Shown here: positions 1 to 11,636 of the stretch, piece by piece | Layout of the letters: the number at the start of each line of letters is the position of its first letter | Position numbering within the stretch: the first letter of the stretch is position 1 | DNA from: Lepas anatifera | Lineage: Eukaryota > Arthropoda > Thecostraca > Lepadidae | Direction: 5' to 3' | DNA: 64,000 nt | NCBI GenBank assembly: GCA_034440635.1 | Contig: JAOTON010002096.1 | Coordinates: 67,001-131,000, forward strand | Notes under the pieces: model-generated | What the model saw: only the letters and a program-made list of their open reading frames with translations | Database searches by the model: none | What the model was told of the DNA's origin: nothing | Program-made: the position numbers and the translations under genes

Positions 1-339
1 AGTCTCTTTGGTTTCTGGATGGACCTCTTAGACCTACGAAGTCTAGAGCTCTCAACACACTGAGGCGTCCCACTCAAAGAACCCGCCTGGTCCTGCGGCA
101 CTGACGCAGCATCACCAGGCGACAGGTCCCGCGCTTCACGAGTTGGTGGTGTGGATGATGAACCACTACCACCAGACTTGGGTACCTCCTGCTGTGATGT
201 TTGTGATGTCCGGCCACCAGAGAAAGGCGCCTGGCGCCTGTCCTCGCAGGTCGCCGCATCCAGCAGAGGAGAGGAGACTAGCAGATCTCTGTTGCCGCCC
301 CCAAGCCGACCTGCACCAGCTGGCTCAGCGCACCTCGAA

Positions 340-3300
340 TCAGCTCCTGTAGGGGAATGCGCCATGAGCGAGAGCACGAGTCATGCGCTCCACATGAACG
401 AGGGTTCCGTCTGACAGCTCATATGTAACTGGTCCGCGACAGTCCTTGATCTGCAGTGGCTCAGAAAACCTGGATTGGCCTTTACGGGGAACTGGCATCA
501 GCCTGTACCGAACCCAATCTCCTGGCTTGAACGTGACTTGTTTAGCCCCAAATTTCTGATCCCAATACTTCTTTTGCTTCCCTTGTTTCTTTTCGACATG
601 TTTTCTCACCTCTGGTCCTCCTTGGCTCACCAACTGACTCTGACCCGCCGATACTCGCAGTGGTGTCCGGAGTTTCCTCTCCCCGCAGCAGCTCAGCTGG
701 GCTCCGGCCTGTGGTGGCGTGAGGTGTCGTCCGGTAGGACATTAGGAACTGGCGAACACACAACATCCAATCACGACTCTGCTGGCTTGCTGACTGAAGC
801 ACTCCTTTCAACACTCGGTTGAATCGTTCAACAGCCCCAGCCCCCTTGGGTGATAGGGTGTTACTTTAATGTGTTTGATACCCACATCGCACAGATACTC
901 TGCGAAGTGGTGCGAGGTGAAAGCTGTGCCGTTATCCGAGACGAGCTCCTCAGGATAACCCTCCCGACACGCTACTGACTCGATGAAGTCTACCACAGCC
1001 TGTGTAGATGGGTGTGAGCAGAAACCAACTTCAGGCCACTTAGAGTGATAATCAATCATCACAACAGCAAATCTTCTATGGAGTCCTCCTCCCTCAAGTG
1101 GCCCTATAAAGTCAATGCCCACCTTACTCCATGGGGCATCAGGGTAGGGCACTGGGTTCAAGGGTGCATTGCGAGTCTTAGACGACTTATCGCATGCATC
1201 ACACACAGTGCATTCACGAACAGTCGCCTCCACTTCCGCGTCCATATGTGGCCACCAGAATAGTTCTCTCAGGCGCTGCTTGGTTCGGACCATGCCTTGA
1301 TGACCATCATGGGCCTGGGTTAACAGCCGGAGTCGGAGGGCTGCAGGCACGACTAGCCGCTCGCCCCTGAAAATGAGACCTTCCGCCACTGTTAGCTCCT
1401 GCCGGAACCTGTAGAACGGCCGGAGTTCTGGCCTGCACCCTGAAAACCGAGCCGGCCAACCTGCGGTCACCTGATCAGTGAGAAGACACATGGTTGGGTC
1501 ATCTCCCAGACCTGCGCGGATGTCTTCACGTGTTACTGCCGTCTTGCGCTCCACGCGGTCGGTGACAGCTGCCACCATCAGCTGTTCGTCGTCCGAAGGG
1601 ACTGAAACAGAAGCTGGGAGACGAGACAGCCCATCCGCAACGTTCTTGACGCCACTCATGTACTCGACGGTGAATGTGTAGGCCATCAGTCGGACGGCCC
1701 AACGAGACAGTCTCATACCTGCACGGCCAATGCCCTTGGAGGTCAGCAGAGACTGTAGAGCCTGGTGGTCGGTCCGCAGTTTGAAGTGCTGACCAAACAG
1801 GTACCGGTGCCAGTGTTCCACTGCCCAGCGTGCGGCCAGCGCTTCCCGCTCTGTCACACTGTACTTGCGCTGTGCTGCGGACAAGGTCGCCGAGGCAAAC
1901 GACACCACACGCTCACCCTCTTGGTGCACCTGACTTAGCACAGCACCCAAACCAACATCTGAAGCGTCTGTAGTCACGACAGTAGGCAACTCGGGATCAT
2001 ACATGGCTAGGACAGAGCTCTCAGTGATCTTAGTCACCACTTGCCTGAAGATTTGCTCCAGCTGCTCTGTCCATTGGAGGTGCTCCTGCTTAAGAGCAGC
2101 TCGCAAAGGATCCACCAGAGTTGAATACCCTGGCACAAACCTGGAGTAGAACCCGAACAGGCCCAGAGCAGAGTGGAGCTCCTTCTGTGAGGTAGGACTC
2201 TTCATGTCCTTCATGCCGCCCACCCGCTCCTGACTTACGGCTACCCCTGCTTGGCTTACCGTAAAGCCAAGGAAGTCCAACGAAGTTGCGCGAAAGGTAC
2301 ACTTCTCCTCGTTGAGAGTCACCTGATGCGCCTTCAGCCTTGTCAGAACCTGCTGCAGATGGTGGTCATGCTCACCTGCTGTCTTCCCAAAGATGATAAT
2401 ATCATCAAGATAGACTTGGACCCCGGACAGCCCATTCAGGATCTGCTCCATTACTTTCTGAAAGGCTGCCGGGATGGATGACAGACCAAAACAACACCTT
2501 GTGTATCTCCACAGGCCGTTGTGTGCGATGAATGCAGTGAGGTTCCTGGAATCTCTGTGCAAGCCTAGCTGATTGAACGCACTCTTCATATCCAGTGTCG
2601 TAAACATGGTAGCACCTCGCAGTCTGTCCAACATGTCCTGCATATCAGGGATGGGGTGTTTGCTTGGGATCACATTCTTGTTGACCTCTTTTAGATCAAG
2701 GCACACTCTGATCCCACCTGTGCGTCTCCTGGTCACCACCATTGGTGAGATCCACGGAGAAGAGTCGATCCGCTCAATCACACCCTTCCTCTTCAGGTCC
2801 TCCAGGTGCTCCTCGACTTCAGTCCGGACAGCATGCGGTAGCGGCCTCAGCTTCTGCTGGACTGGAGTCACACCCTCCCTGATGTTGATCTTGTGGACAA
2901 AGCCACGGATCTCTGGCAACACAGCTGTGGACAGGTCAGACACAGTGCACACGATGCTGCCATTCTTCACAGTGATCATCAGTCCTTGCTGAAGGTCCCT
3001 CCCCAGCAGCGGAACTGTACCTCCATTCATCACGTACAGATCTGCTTTTGCAGATTTGCCTTCTGTAGTGATGGTAGCATGCACAAAACCATGCACATCA
3101 AGCATATGCCCCCCATATCCATGCAGCTTGATATCACAGCTTTGCAATGGCAAATGAGCTAGGCAAGCCTTGTAAATGTGCAGCGGAAGCAGGCTGACTG
3201 GAGAACCTGTATCAGCCATCATCTCGAGAAGCTGTCCTTCTACCCTCACTTGGATCATGGGACTAGGTGCATCCGAGTTTGATTGCACAGTAGAGACTTC

Positions 3301-4125
3301 AACAGTGGACACTCTGGCACTACCTCTCTTGCATGCCCTAGCAAAGTGGCCAAGCTTATGGCATAGGTTGCAAGCCTTGCCCCTGGCAGGGCATCTCTGG
3401 TCCCCTGAACTGTGTCCCTTGAGGCCACATGAAAAGTAGGTCCTCACCTCTGAAGCTTTACTTTGACTGTTCTTCTTTGAAGGCCTTGGCTTGTACGTAG
3501 CAGCTACTTCCTTGCAGACAGCTTGCGAGAAGTCAGGAACTGGCTGGCTGCTCACAGTGTGATGTCGCTCCGTTGCCAGATCTGCTGCCACTGCTAGATC
3601 CTCGAGACGAGAAAGGGTTAGGTTCTGCTCTGAACACAACCTCTCCCGTAGACGAGCTGAATAGCAACCCTCTAGGAATTGATCCCTTATCATCTCGTCC
3701 TCCAGGACCCCGAAGCCACACCTCTGACTCCGCTCCCGCAAGTTTGCCAGGTAAGTGCGAACACACGTCTGACTCCCTTGCACACAACGTCTGAATTGAA
3801 TCCTCTCCGTGATGAAGTCACTCTTAGTTACAAAGAGTCTTTCAAAGACTGCACGGGTCTGCTGAGGCAGCGTTACCACCTCCCTTGCCTCCCCATCCTC
3901 TGGCTTGGGTTGGGCTACCCCCGAAGCTGGGCACTCAGCTCTGTATAGCCTACGGGCTTCCTGCCCCACACAATGGAGAAGCAGAGCTTGCTGTCTCTCC
4001 TGAGACCACTCAGACCACCCAATTGCCATGGCATAGACCTCGAAGTCCGCATACCAATCTGGCCAGGGTACCCGAGGTTTCCCTGCCACTGGCAGAAAGG
4101 CTGATGGTGGCTGAATGCCGTCCAT
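340..4125 (-). pseudogene. Ty3/gypsy gag-pol polyprotein, frameshifted in integrase
   Basis: A long open frame runs from the ATG at 4125 to 808; an upstream in-frame extension reads through the PBS and LTR and is not counted. Visible in order are a gag-like N-terminal part, two Cys/His knuckles (YFSCGLKGHSSGDQRC and CNLCHKLGHFARAC), an aspartic protease (MADTGSPVSLLP), RT with YLDD, RNase H (TDASDVGLGAVL), the integrase HHCC finger and integrase core aspartates (GIDFIGP, VSDNGTAF). The frame is lost inside a G-rich run near 820-835, just before the expected catalytic glutamate. Pol then continues in a second frame (to about 600) and a third (340-633), which carry the integrase C-terminal region. 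Gag and pol share one frame, with no visible recoding site between them. It is probably inactive as written, although homopolymer sequencing errors could explain one break. Confidence 0.85.
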
Positions 4126-4186
4126 GCTGACGTACCTTAAGGCTGAATGCAGAGTCCAAATTCCTGGTCGCCAAAAAAAATGTTGA

Positions 4187-4471
4187 TGTAGTGTCTGCAG
4201 CTCAAGCCTCCAACTCTTCCAGTCCCATCTCCAGCAGAACCAAGGAGCAACTTGCTCTGATGTATTCACATGGTGAAATCTAGGCCAAGACTGACTGAAC
4301 AAAAGAGGCAAACATATGACAACAGCTTGCAGTGAAAGGGTGGCGCCACAATCGCAAAAAGGCGCCAAATATGAAAGTCACAAAAGCGCCACAATTGAAT
4401 CTGGCGCCAAGTGCTACTCAAACTCTAAATTGAAGGAACTACACTAAATTATAGTCCTTCAGAACACTACA
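4187..4471 (-). repeat. 5' LTR of the Ty3/gypsy element
   Basis: The ends form a perfect 8-bp inverted repeat: sense start TGTAGTGT and sense end ACACTACA. The segment is 285 bp and sits directly upstream of the putative primer-binding site. The second LTR is outside the window, so the boundary rests on the inverted repeat and the position. An alternative edge at 4181 (sense end ATCAACA) is possible. Confidence 0.6.
4342..4408 (-). promoter_or_regulatory. GGCGCC motif cluster in the LTR
   Basis: Within 67 bp there are four related palindromic sites: GGCGCC at 4342, 4361 and 4403, and AGCGCC at 4385, each followed by A or CA and spaced about 18-24 bp apart. The 4361 site reads TTTGGCGCC on the sense strand, which matches the core of E2F sites (TTTSSCGC). 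That this is an LTR enhancer is inference. Confidence 0.35.
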
Positions 4472-5189
4472 TAACCATTTAATTTTCCCATGTTATATGC
4501 TACGAGGTGTGACGTCACATCCGGTGGTCTGTTCTTGCTGTTGGAGGGGTCGGGGGGGCTGGAAGCGCCCACTAAACCCAAATAACTAACGAATATATTA
4601 ATAATATTATAGCCTGGATGTTTCGTCTCAATGCAGGTACTATGTGTCGCATTATGTGCGCTTGGGCAATTGCCTGTATATAACAGTTAGAAGCCACAGC
4701 TTTCAGTGTTAGACATAAGGTCGGCGACAGGTTGCAGGTTTTTCCTCCCCTAATCTTCCATTTAACCCTCGCGACGGTGGGCAGTGTTTGAACACCCCCT
4801 CGGGTTTTTTCGGTGGCAAGAAAAAAAACGGCGAAGCGAAACGCTGCCGTACTTGGCACACCTTGCAAGTCAAGTTACCTCACTTAAGAAAATGTTAAAG
4901 TCGGCATAAGTGAGAAATACATGAGTCTATCGGATTGAACCTTTTAACACATAATGGCCCTACCGAGCTTCACAAAATATGTTCCAGGATTTTTCATATT
5001 GATGACTTACAGTCAAGTAGGACCATGACCTCTCCATTAGATATACATGGAAAAACAGAAATTGGGCTGAATTCGTGTAGACACACCTGATAATACCTTC
5101 AAATTCTCCGGATCAAAGTGTCCTGGGTTCCTTCCCAGGTTCATGTCGCAATTTAGTGACCTGTGACCTATAAGAGGTTATCTGGAGCT

Positions 5190-5379
5190 AAGGGGATGAG
5201 GTGGCTTAGTGGATAGCACCTTTGTCTTCTAAGCCACCGGTCCCGGGTTCAAGTCCCAGCGGAGCCTCTGAATAAGTCGATCTGATCCCCAAAATCCCTT
5301 CCAACAGGGTGAGAGTTGGCGACGCCGTATGACCCTGGCAGTTGGTGCGTCTTTAAACCCCAAAAATTATTATTATTAC
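5190..5379 (+). mobile_element. SINE1: tRNA-derived SINE with a LINE-type 3' tail
   Basis: The 190-bp insertion is flanked by ATCTGGAGCT (5180-5189 and 5380-5389). It interrupts copy 1 of the TTAA element at a point where copies at 27760-27810 and 37470-37520 are uninterrupted. The head is tRNA-like: A box TGGCTTAGTGGATAG near 5203 and B box GGGTTCAAGTCCC near 5245, so RNA polymerase III transcription is expected. The 3' part carries the same hairpin tail as the LINEs in this window (5321-5351), followed by CCCCAAAAA and an ATT microsatellite. This is the structure of a SINE that parasitises a LINE through 3'-end recognition. Confidence 0.85.
5321..5351 (+). other. LINE/SINE shared 3' hairpin, SINE1 version
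   Basis: The stem is GACGC (5321-5325) with GCGTC (5347-5351), and the loop contains GTATGACC. LINE copies have GGGCGC with GCGCCC and ATATGACC at the same place. The second stem pair is G-C in LINEs and A-T here, so both sides changed and pairing is kept. Confidence 0.75.
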
Positions 5380-5944
5380 ATCTGGAGCTACTTAACCAGT
5401 TTTCAGATTTGTGTCAATAACCTTGCGTGAAATGATGATACAGCTTTTATTTTCATACTATTGCGTTCGGATTGGTATTGCGAGTCAATTTATGTGGATA
5501 TTGACTATGATAGGTCAAAAGTGAACTTGACCTGACCTGAGGTCAGGTAATTTTTCATTTTGACCTAGTAGAGTCATTTTATACATCATTCGATTCGGCG
5601 TGACGAGAGGGAGAAAATGCTACTTAAAAATGATTCTAACTCAACGCTGTCAGATACTAAGAGCCCAACAACGTCCTTACTTCTAGAGCTCAAAATGCCA
5701 ACATCTTTGACCTGTCATGATCTCAATATTGACCTGAGCCAAAAAGTCTTGATATAGTTTTGTCATGAATTTGTATGAGCTATCCACCAGCTTTCGCGTT
5801 TTTTCGCTATTCCAGATAAGGACTGAGATCAAGGGAATATCCCCACCAGGGTGAAGGTGGCTCGAAGGAGGCCTACCGGTGCGGTTTAGCACCGGTTAAG
5901 CAATAATCCTGGCAAAGACTACAACTGATGGTTTTTTTCGATTA

Positions 5945-6410
5945 GACTATTCTGCTATTAGATAGTTGCAATTTTGAATTCTGGCCTTGTATCTATCAGA
6001 GTAGATCTCCAATTAGCGACATCGTCAACAAGCAGAGAGTAATTTATTTCAGGCGGTAGTTGTCTTGGCGAAAATATCATTGATGATCACTAAAAGACGA
6101 TGGGGGATAAAATGTTACCCTGGGGTGTGCCTGGTCATGATATTCCAGGTAAGAACAGTGGACTTTGACATTTCTGTCCATAAAGAGGTTACAATGAATT
6201 TAGCAAGGTCACTTAATCCGCTTAACTTGTAAAAAAAGGTGCCTTTATGTACACGATCAAAAGCCGATTTAACATCCAAGAATGCAGCTATGGTTACTTT
6301 AATCCTGGACAAGCCATTTTGGATGTCACTGACCAGTTTGACCAGATTGTCAGTGGTGGCTCGCCCGCGGGAGAAACCTGATTGCATAGCATCAAGTTTC
6401 TTTTCGAGAA
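5945..6410 (-). pseudogene. LINE W reverse transcriptase fragment, C-proximal block
   Basis: Minus-strand translation in several frames gives RT palm motifs: QSGFSRGRATTDNL, then FLDVKSAFDRV (first catalytic Asp block), then GTPQGNILSP, then LVDDVANW (second catalytic Asp pair). It is clearly a non-LTR RT with frameshifts and stops. It continues upstream at 13719-13895, on the far side of SINE2, with the 15-bp TSD GTTTCTTTTCGAGAA at both junctions. It is an older element distinct from families X and Y, and it provides the outermost layer of a three-level nest. Confidence 0.75.
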
Positions 6411-6526
6411 CCACCGCCGTGGCGCAGTTGGTTAAGGCGCCTCGGTCCAGTGTGGGAGGTCCTTGGATCAAAGCTGACCTCTGGCAGACTTTTTCTCGAC
6501 CGCCTCCTACCCAGGAGATGGCAGTA
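6411..6526 (+). mobile_element. SINE2, 5' part with tRNA-like head
   Basis: It starts immediately after the TSD GTTTCTTTTCGAGAA (about 6396-6410). The head GTGGCGCAGTTGGTTAAGG resembles a tRNA D-arm/A-box region; the B box is degraded (GGATCAAAGC). The SINE is cut at 6526 by LINE X1 and resumes at 13358. A copy at 39773-39930, read on the minus strand, runs through this point without X1 and gives the empty site. Total SINE2 length without X1 is about 480 bp. Confidence 0.75.
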
Positions 6527-6549
6527 TCATCATCATAGTTGGGGTTTAA

Positions 6550-6582
6550 GGGCGCGTCGACTGCAGTGGTCATATTGCGCCC
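6550..6582 (-). other. 3' hairpin tail of LINE X1
   Basis: Sense-strand GGGCGC and GCGCCC pair around a loop with ATATGACC, followed by TTAAACCCC and an ATG-type microsatellite that runs into the TSD. It is the same element as at 14278, 29988, 40239, 41137, 48523 and 55391. Confidence 0.75.
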
Positions 6583-6764
6583 ATAACTTAGCATATTGCG
6601 CGCATAGGAGACGTGTAGATACGCAACGAGTAGTAGTAGTCAGTACGGGTTTCTACAGGTCAAGTACTAAAACTAAAAGGTAGTGTCGCGTCCTAAAATG
6701 TGCTAAATCTCTAATCTCTACATTATAAGATCCGGGCTAGACATTGACGTTTCACATCACGGGA

Positions 6765-9700
6765 CTAGGTCGGCGAATAAATTATATTGAAGTCGATACT
6801 TTTCAAAAAAGCCACGATACCTGATAACTCAACAGAAGGGGACTGTCCCAAAAGACATTCCAATGATGGAGACCCCCCCAAGTGTCGCATTCTTTCGATC
6901 TGGTAATCTGGACAATCCACAAGAACATGCCTAACGCTAAGCGGGTCACCGCATCGCGGGCACTCAGGTCGCTCTCCTCTGCTCAAGAGGTACGAATGGG
7001 TAGCGTGCGTGTGACCAATCCGCAGCCTAGAGAGAATAACCTCTTCTCTCCTAGATCCCAAACTACTCGACTGCCACTCCCCTATCTTAGGCTTAACCCG
7101 TCTGAGCTTGGAGCCTCTGGCGTCCTCGTCCCATCTCTGCTGCCAATTCTCTAAAACACACTTCTTGACCAGAGCGTAGAGGTCAAAAAAATGGGACACG
7201 AAGACCAGGGAGAGCGGCACGCTCTCCAGCAGTCTTTGCAGCTCTGTCAGCTCGCTCGTTTCCAGTGATGCCACAGTGGCTCGGAACAAAGACAATCTCT
7301 ACACTTTTCCCCTTCTCCTATAGGTTGTGCAGCTTGCGTCTTATAAGGGCCAAGAGATAAGATGATGATGCTTTGTAAAAGTAAAAAGACTGCAAAGCCT
7401 GCAAAGAGGACAATGAGTCGGTAAAAATTGCAAACTTCCTCGCCCTGGACTTAGACACCTGGTCTAAGCAACGAAAGATCGCATACAGTTCTGAGGTAAA
7501 AACAGATGATTCGCGAGGTATACTGAAGCCCTTCTCAACATCGTCACCGACGAATGCACATCCTACGCCGCTATCACTCTTAGAGCCGTCCGTATAGAAA
7601 CGGGTATGATTTTCAAATGATTCAGAGCAGAATTCCAGAAACAGCTGACATGTTGCTTCAGGGGGTACATTTTTGCAAAGTTCAAGTAAATCTGTATTTG
7701 TGTGAACTGCTGAGATGCGCCATGGTTTGACATCGAGTGTCTCATACGGTTCTACGAGCCTTGTGTTAATATCTGCTTCCGTCAGCCAGGTACGAACTCT
7801 GACCCCAGGATGACGGGATGCTAAGCGCGAGCCATCGTCAATCTGGCGGAGGTGGGCGTCCGCAAAAAAGGTTTGATATGTGGGATGTGCTGGTGATTGT
7901 TTGATTTTAACGGCGTATCGCATAGCGAGCATCTTACGGCGCAACTCAAGCGGCATTTCATTAATGTCAACCAGCATGCTCATAATCGGTGAAGTACGAA
8001 ACGCTCCTGTAATTATCCTGATGGCCTGATGATGTACAATGTCAAGAATCTTTTTCGCAGACTGGGATGCGGCCTCATACACAAGGCTACCGTATTCGAT
8101 CTTCGAGCGAACGAGTGACCTATAAAGCATAATAAGCGTTTTTCGATCAGCACCATATCTCATCTTTGTCAGCACCTTGAGTATATTCAGCGATTCAAAG
8201 CATTTTTTGCGGAGTTCCTTTATGTGTGGTACATATGATAATTTTTTGTCGAGTGTGAGTCCAAGGAATTTAGTTTCATTTACGACTTCGATTCGATTCC
8301 CGTAAATGTGTAGTGTCGGATCTTCACAATCTCTACGTCTGTTGCAAAAGTGCATACACTTTGTTTTTGTGCTGGAAAAGTTCAATCCATTGTGCTTACT
8401 CCACTGTTCTAGGCGATCGAGGCCAAGCTGCAGTCGCCTTTGTGCTGCGGCGGTAGTAGAGGCTGTCACCCATATAGTGAAATCATCAACGAAAAGAGCA
8501 TGACGTATGTTTGTAGGAAGAGTGTCTGCGACATCATTGATCATGACGGCGAACAAGGCAATAGACATCACGGATCCCTGGGCTATACCGCTCTGTTGTT
8601 GGTAGCGGTTCGATAATGCAGTGTTGACGCGGAATCGGAAATATCTATCTTTCAGGAAATTCGAAATAAACCATCCCATGTGGCCTCGAATGCCGAGTTC
8701 AAAGAGTTTGCGTAAAATTCCGTGCCTCCACGTGCAATCATAGGCGCGCTCGACGTCAAAGAACACTGCTATTGTGTGGAATTTCCGTAGAAATCCTTCT
8801 CGTATTGATGCGTCTATGGAAACTAGATGATCAAGCGTAGAGCGACCTTGACGAAAACCACACTGACTCTTGCAGAGTAACTGGTTGCTCTCGAGGTACC
8901 ATACAAGACGTGTATTTACCATTTTTTCAAACACCTTACCAACACATGACGTTAAGGAGATCGGACGAAAGTCGGTAGGCAGGGAACCAGTCTTGCCGGG
9001 TTTCAAAATCGGTATAATAGTTGCTTCACGCCACTGGTCCGGAAAATCATTATTACTCCACATATTGTTAAGAATATTTAACAATGACAAGAGAGACAAC
9101 TCAGGCAAATGACAAAGCATACTGTTTGTGATGGTATCCGGACCGGGCGACACCGGTCTAACGGTGGAGAGTGCCGCCCTGAGTTCAGCTGTAGAAAAAG
9201 GGGCATTGTAACAGGCGGAATTATTTTGTCCAAAATCCACGGGCCTTCGCTCGGCTCTCTCACGGATTCGTGTGAACTCCCTACTTTGCAAAGAAATGCT
9301 GCACCGGTCCGAAAAGGCTGTCGCCATACACTCCGCCACGTCATGCGCGTCGGTGATTTTAATCCCATTTACTTCAAGGACAGGGGCAGACGGGGGACGG
9401 TTTTTTCCCTGCATGCTCCTTATGCGGGTCCAGACCTGGGTTGACGGTGTAAAACGATTCACAGTGGAAACGTAGTCTATCCACCACCTCCTCTTGGCGT
9501 TCAGTATCACACGGCGCGCAAACGCCCGGGCGCGTTTGAAGTTTATGAGATGCAGCTCCGTAGAGTGCCTATTAAAAACCCGGAAAGTCCGTTTCTTTTT
9601 AAAATAGCTGTTTTACATTCGTGGTTCCACCACGGTACCGGAGTGCGCTTTGGCTGGCCGCGTGTCATAGGTATAAAAGCTTTCGCGGCTGTCAGAATCA

Positions 9701-10491
9701 TACTGTTAAACTCTCCGATAGCTTGAGTAGCCGAGGCCTCCGGGGAGGCTCTACCGTACCACACGCAGCCTCAAAGCCCGCCCAGTTCGCACGGCTCTGG
9801 TTCCAACGGACTCGGCGGGGACTCCCCTCCCATGGCCTCGTTGGATAAATAAGGATGGGGAAATGGTCGCTACCAAAGGGTTCGTCTAGGATGTTCCAAT
9901 GGAGTTGAGTAAGGAGAGACGGAGAGCAAACAGAAAGGTCAATAGATGATAAGGAGCCAGAGGGGAGAGTGATATGAGTAGCGCGGCCTGAGTTTAGGAG
10001 ACAGAGGGAATTAAGGTGAAGGAAACGCTCGACTGTGCGGCCCCGGGGGCACGTGCGGCCGGCAGATCCCCCCAAGCTGAGTTATGGGCGTTAAAATCGC
10101 CAAGTATAAGAAACGGAGTTGGTAGCTGGTCAGACAGATTATTAAGATCATTTAAATTCAGATGCCCACCGGGTGGGAGGTAAAGCGAGCAAACTGTCAG
10201 TTTAGTAAAACCAAGGTCTACCCGGGCTGCCACCGCCTGCAGCACTGTAATTAAAGGAATACTGTAACAAGGAGTAGCATGGTGCACCGCAACGATGACC
10301 CCTCCATATGGTACCGTGTTACTAAAAATATCTTTTCTAAAACTCTGATAGTTTCGAATCTTAAAAGTGACACCAGGAGACAGCTTTGTCTCCTGGAGGC
10401 ACAAAACAGAGGGTGTGTATTCGGATAAAATTTGCTGCAGGTCAATAGAGTTCGCACGGAGGCCTCGGCAGTTCCACTGCAAAAAAGTCAT
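6765..10491 (-). pseudogene. LINE X1 ORF2 (endonuclease-RT-RNase H), frameshifted
   Basis: It starts at the ATG at 10491 (MTFLQWNCRGLRANS). It contains the AP-endonuclease motifs CLQETKLSP, YLPPGGH and LLILGDFNAHN-like, then RT (SGFRQGRST-like fingers, FFDVERAYD, GIAQGSVMS, LFVDDF), RNase H (FYTDGSKSDSGVG, FTSELYAIF, IFTDSLSSLQAL) and a terminal finger CPRCGDPLSVRHVLVDC. The reading is broken near 7300, 9520-9545, 9700-9765 and 10000-10075, so it is probably inactive. The long central frame (7318-9510) is intact. It would make nicks and prime cDNA synthesis at genomic targets. Confidence 0.85.
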
Positions 10492-10537
10492 TTAGGTTAA
10501 AAGAAACGGACTTTGTACAACACAGCCCCAAGTCCGT

Positions 10538-11636
10538 TTAACCCTTCCACGGGGGACCAGAAGCACCGTGCAGAGCCTTAGTTGGTGCCGCACTAGAGCC
10601 ACCCAGCCGGTTACGAACGGGACCGCGGCCTCGCCCGCTTTCTACCGAGTTCCCACGGGCGCGCGAGGTTTGGGGCTGGTCTGGAGGGCTACCAGCCGGG
10701 CGCTTAACAGGAGATCTGGCTCGTGACGCAGACTCAAAGTTCCTCCGCACTGCGGCTACAGTAGAGGAGGAAGCCTGGGCAGCGGGAGGAGTTGGCGACG
10801 GCTCCATTCCGGACATGTCCGGTGGCAGCGACGATGGGAGAGTGCCGACAGAAGGTGGTAGGACAGGGGATGGCGGGCGGCGCCTCCCCGTGGGGGAGGG
10901 TTTGCCCCCTCGTCCCACGACCGTCCACCCCTCCGAATCACGCAGTGATTCGGCGCGAGAGGCACTAAGTGCCGAATCCGAGGCACCAGCAGGCATCGCT
11001 GGCTGGGGCTCATGGTCAGGGGCAGACACCCGACTCTCGCCCCCAGCGGGAGGCGGAGAGGTGGGGGCGGAAGCGGCGTCCGGCTCCCGTCCCCCGGCCC
11101 CCTTGGAGGGGGGGTCGCGGAGGAGGCGCCGCCTCCGGCTCAGGTGCCGGGGCGGTGGGCTGGCGCGCGAACACCAGCCCCACCTTTCCTGCCAGGCGGA
11201 TAAAGTCCGCCACGGTCAGGGAGCGGATGACCTCCTCCGCGGTCATCCTCACAGTGTTCGATGCGCTTGTGGATGCAGCTTGAGCATAACTCTTACGGGG
11301 GTGGGAAGCTTCATATGCTTCCCGGGCTTCACGAAAGCTTATCTGTTGTGTTGTTTGTATTTGAATTATTTCTTTTTCTCTAAGGGATTCCGGACATGAA
11401 CGATCCGCCACCTCGTGGCAGCCCTTGCAGTTCGCACATTTGAGATAGTCGGCATCGCAGTCAGTGGTAGTGTGTTGGTCTGACGAGCATTTACCACACA
11501 CACGCCTACCTTTGCATGATCGGGAGGTATGACCGTACTTCTGACACGTGAAACAACGCATAGGCGAGGGTACGTAAGGCCTAACTCCGACCCTCGAGTA
11601 CCCAACATAGATGTGATTTGGTAGTTCTGTGGTGTA
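10538..11636 (-). pseudogene. LINE X1 ORF1, C-terminal two-thirds (frameshifted)
   Basis: It resumes at TELPNHIYVGYSRVG and runs through CCHC knuckles (CFTCQKYGHTSRSC, CGKCSSDQHTTTDC, then CANCKG), the conserved MTAEEVIRSLTVADFIRLAG segment, and a Ser/Pro-rich tail ending PPWKG. The frame changes near 11020. The N-terminal third lies inverted at 12767-13335. This is a nucleic-acid-binding gag-like protein. Confidence 0.85.

Larger units (their letters stand above)
1..4471 (-). mobile_element. Ty3/gypsy-type LTR retrotransposon, truncated by the window edge
   Basis: The order on the minus strand is LTR, primer-binding region, gag, protease, RT, RNase H, integrase, which is the Ty3/gypsy arrangement. 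One LTR (4187-4471) lies upstream. The other should lie beyond position 1, because the Lys/Arg-rich tail typical of the end of pol is still being read at about 1-60. A putative primer-binding site lies just inside the LTR (about 4151-4172, sense TGGCGACCAGGAATTTGG) after a T-run. The element is decayed: pol is broken by at least two frameshifts. The left boundary cannot be seen. Confidence 0.85.
4762..5899 (-). mobile_element. TTAA-flanked non-autonomous DNA element, copy 1 (contains SINE1)
   Basis: TTAA occurs at both ends (4762-4765 and 5896-5899). On the minus strand it begins TTAACCGGTGC and ends in a G/A-rich segment closing GAGGGTTAA, with imperfect terminal inverted repeats. The interior matches the copies at 22986-23546 and 27282-28274, including the shared piece GGCTCAGGTCAATATTG and the inverted cluster TGACCTGACCTGAGGTCA. 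Removing the 190-bp SINE1 and one TSD copy leaves about 940 bp, close to the other long copies. No transposase is encoded. The TTAA target suggests the piggyBac superfamily, but no catalytic gene is present to confirm it. Confidence 0.7.

Noticed and set aside
5197..5260. A functional tRNA gene
   Set aside because: The A and B boxes are present, but there is no acceptor stem closing at the right distance and the unit continues into a LINE-type tail flanked by TSDs. It is a SINE head.
6411..6480. A tRNA gene on the plus strand
   Set aside because: The B box is degraded and the sequence is the head of SINE2, flanked by a 15-bp TSD.
10815..11399. Plus-strand ORF of 194 codons across LINE ORF1, with relatives at 34546 and 52546
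   Set aside because: It is an antisense shadow of the GC-rich Pro/Ser/Arg-rich ORF1 tail. It has no start context and no conservation beyond that expected from the sense strand.
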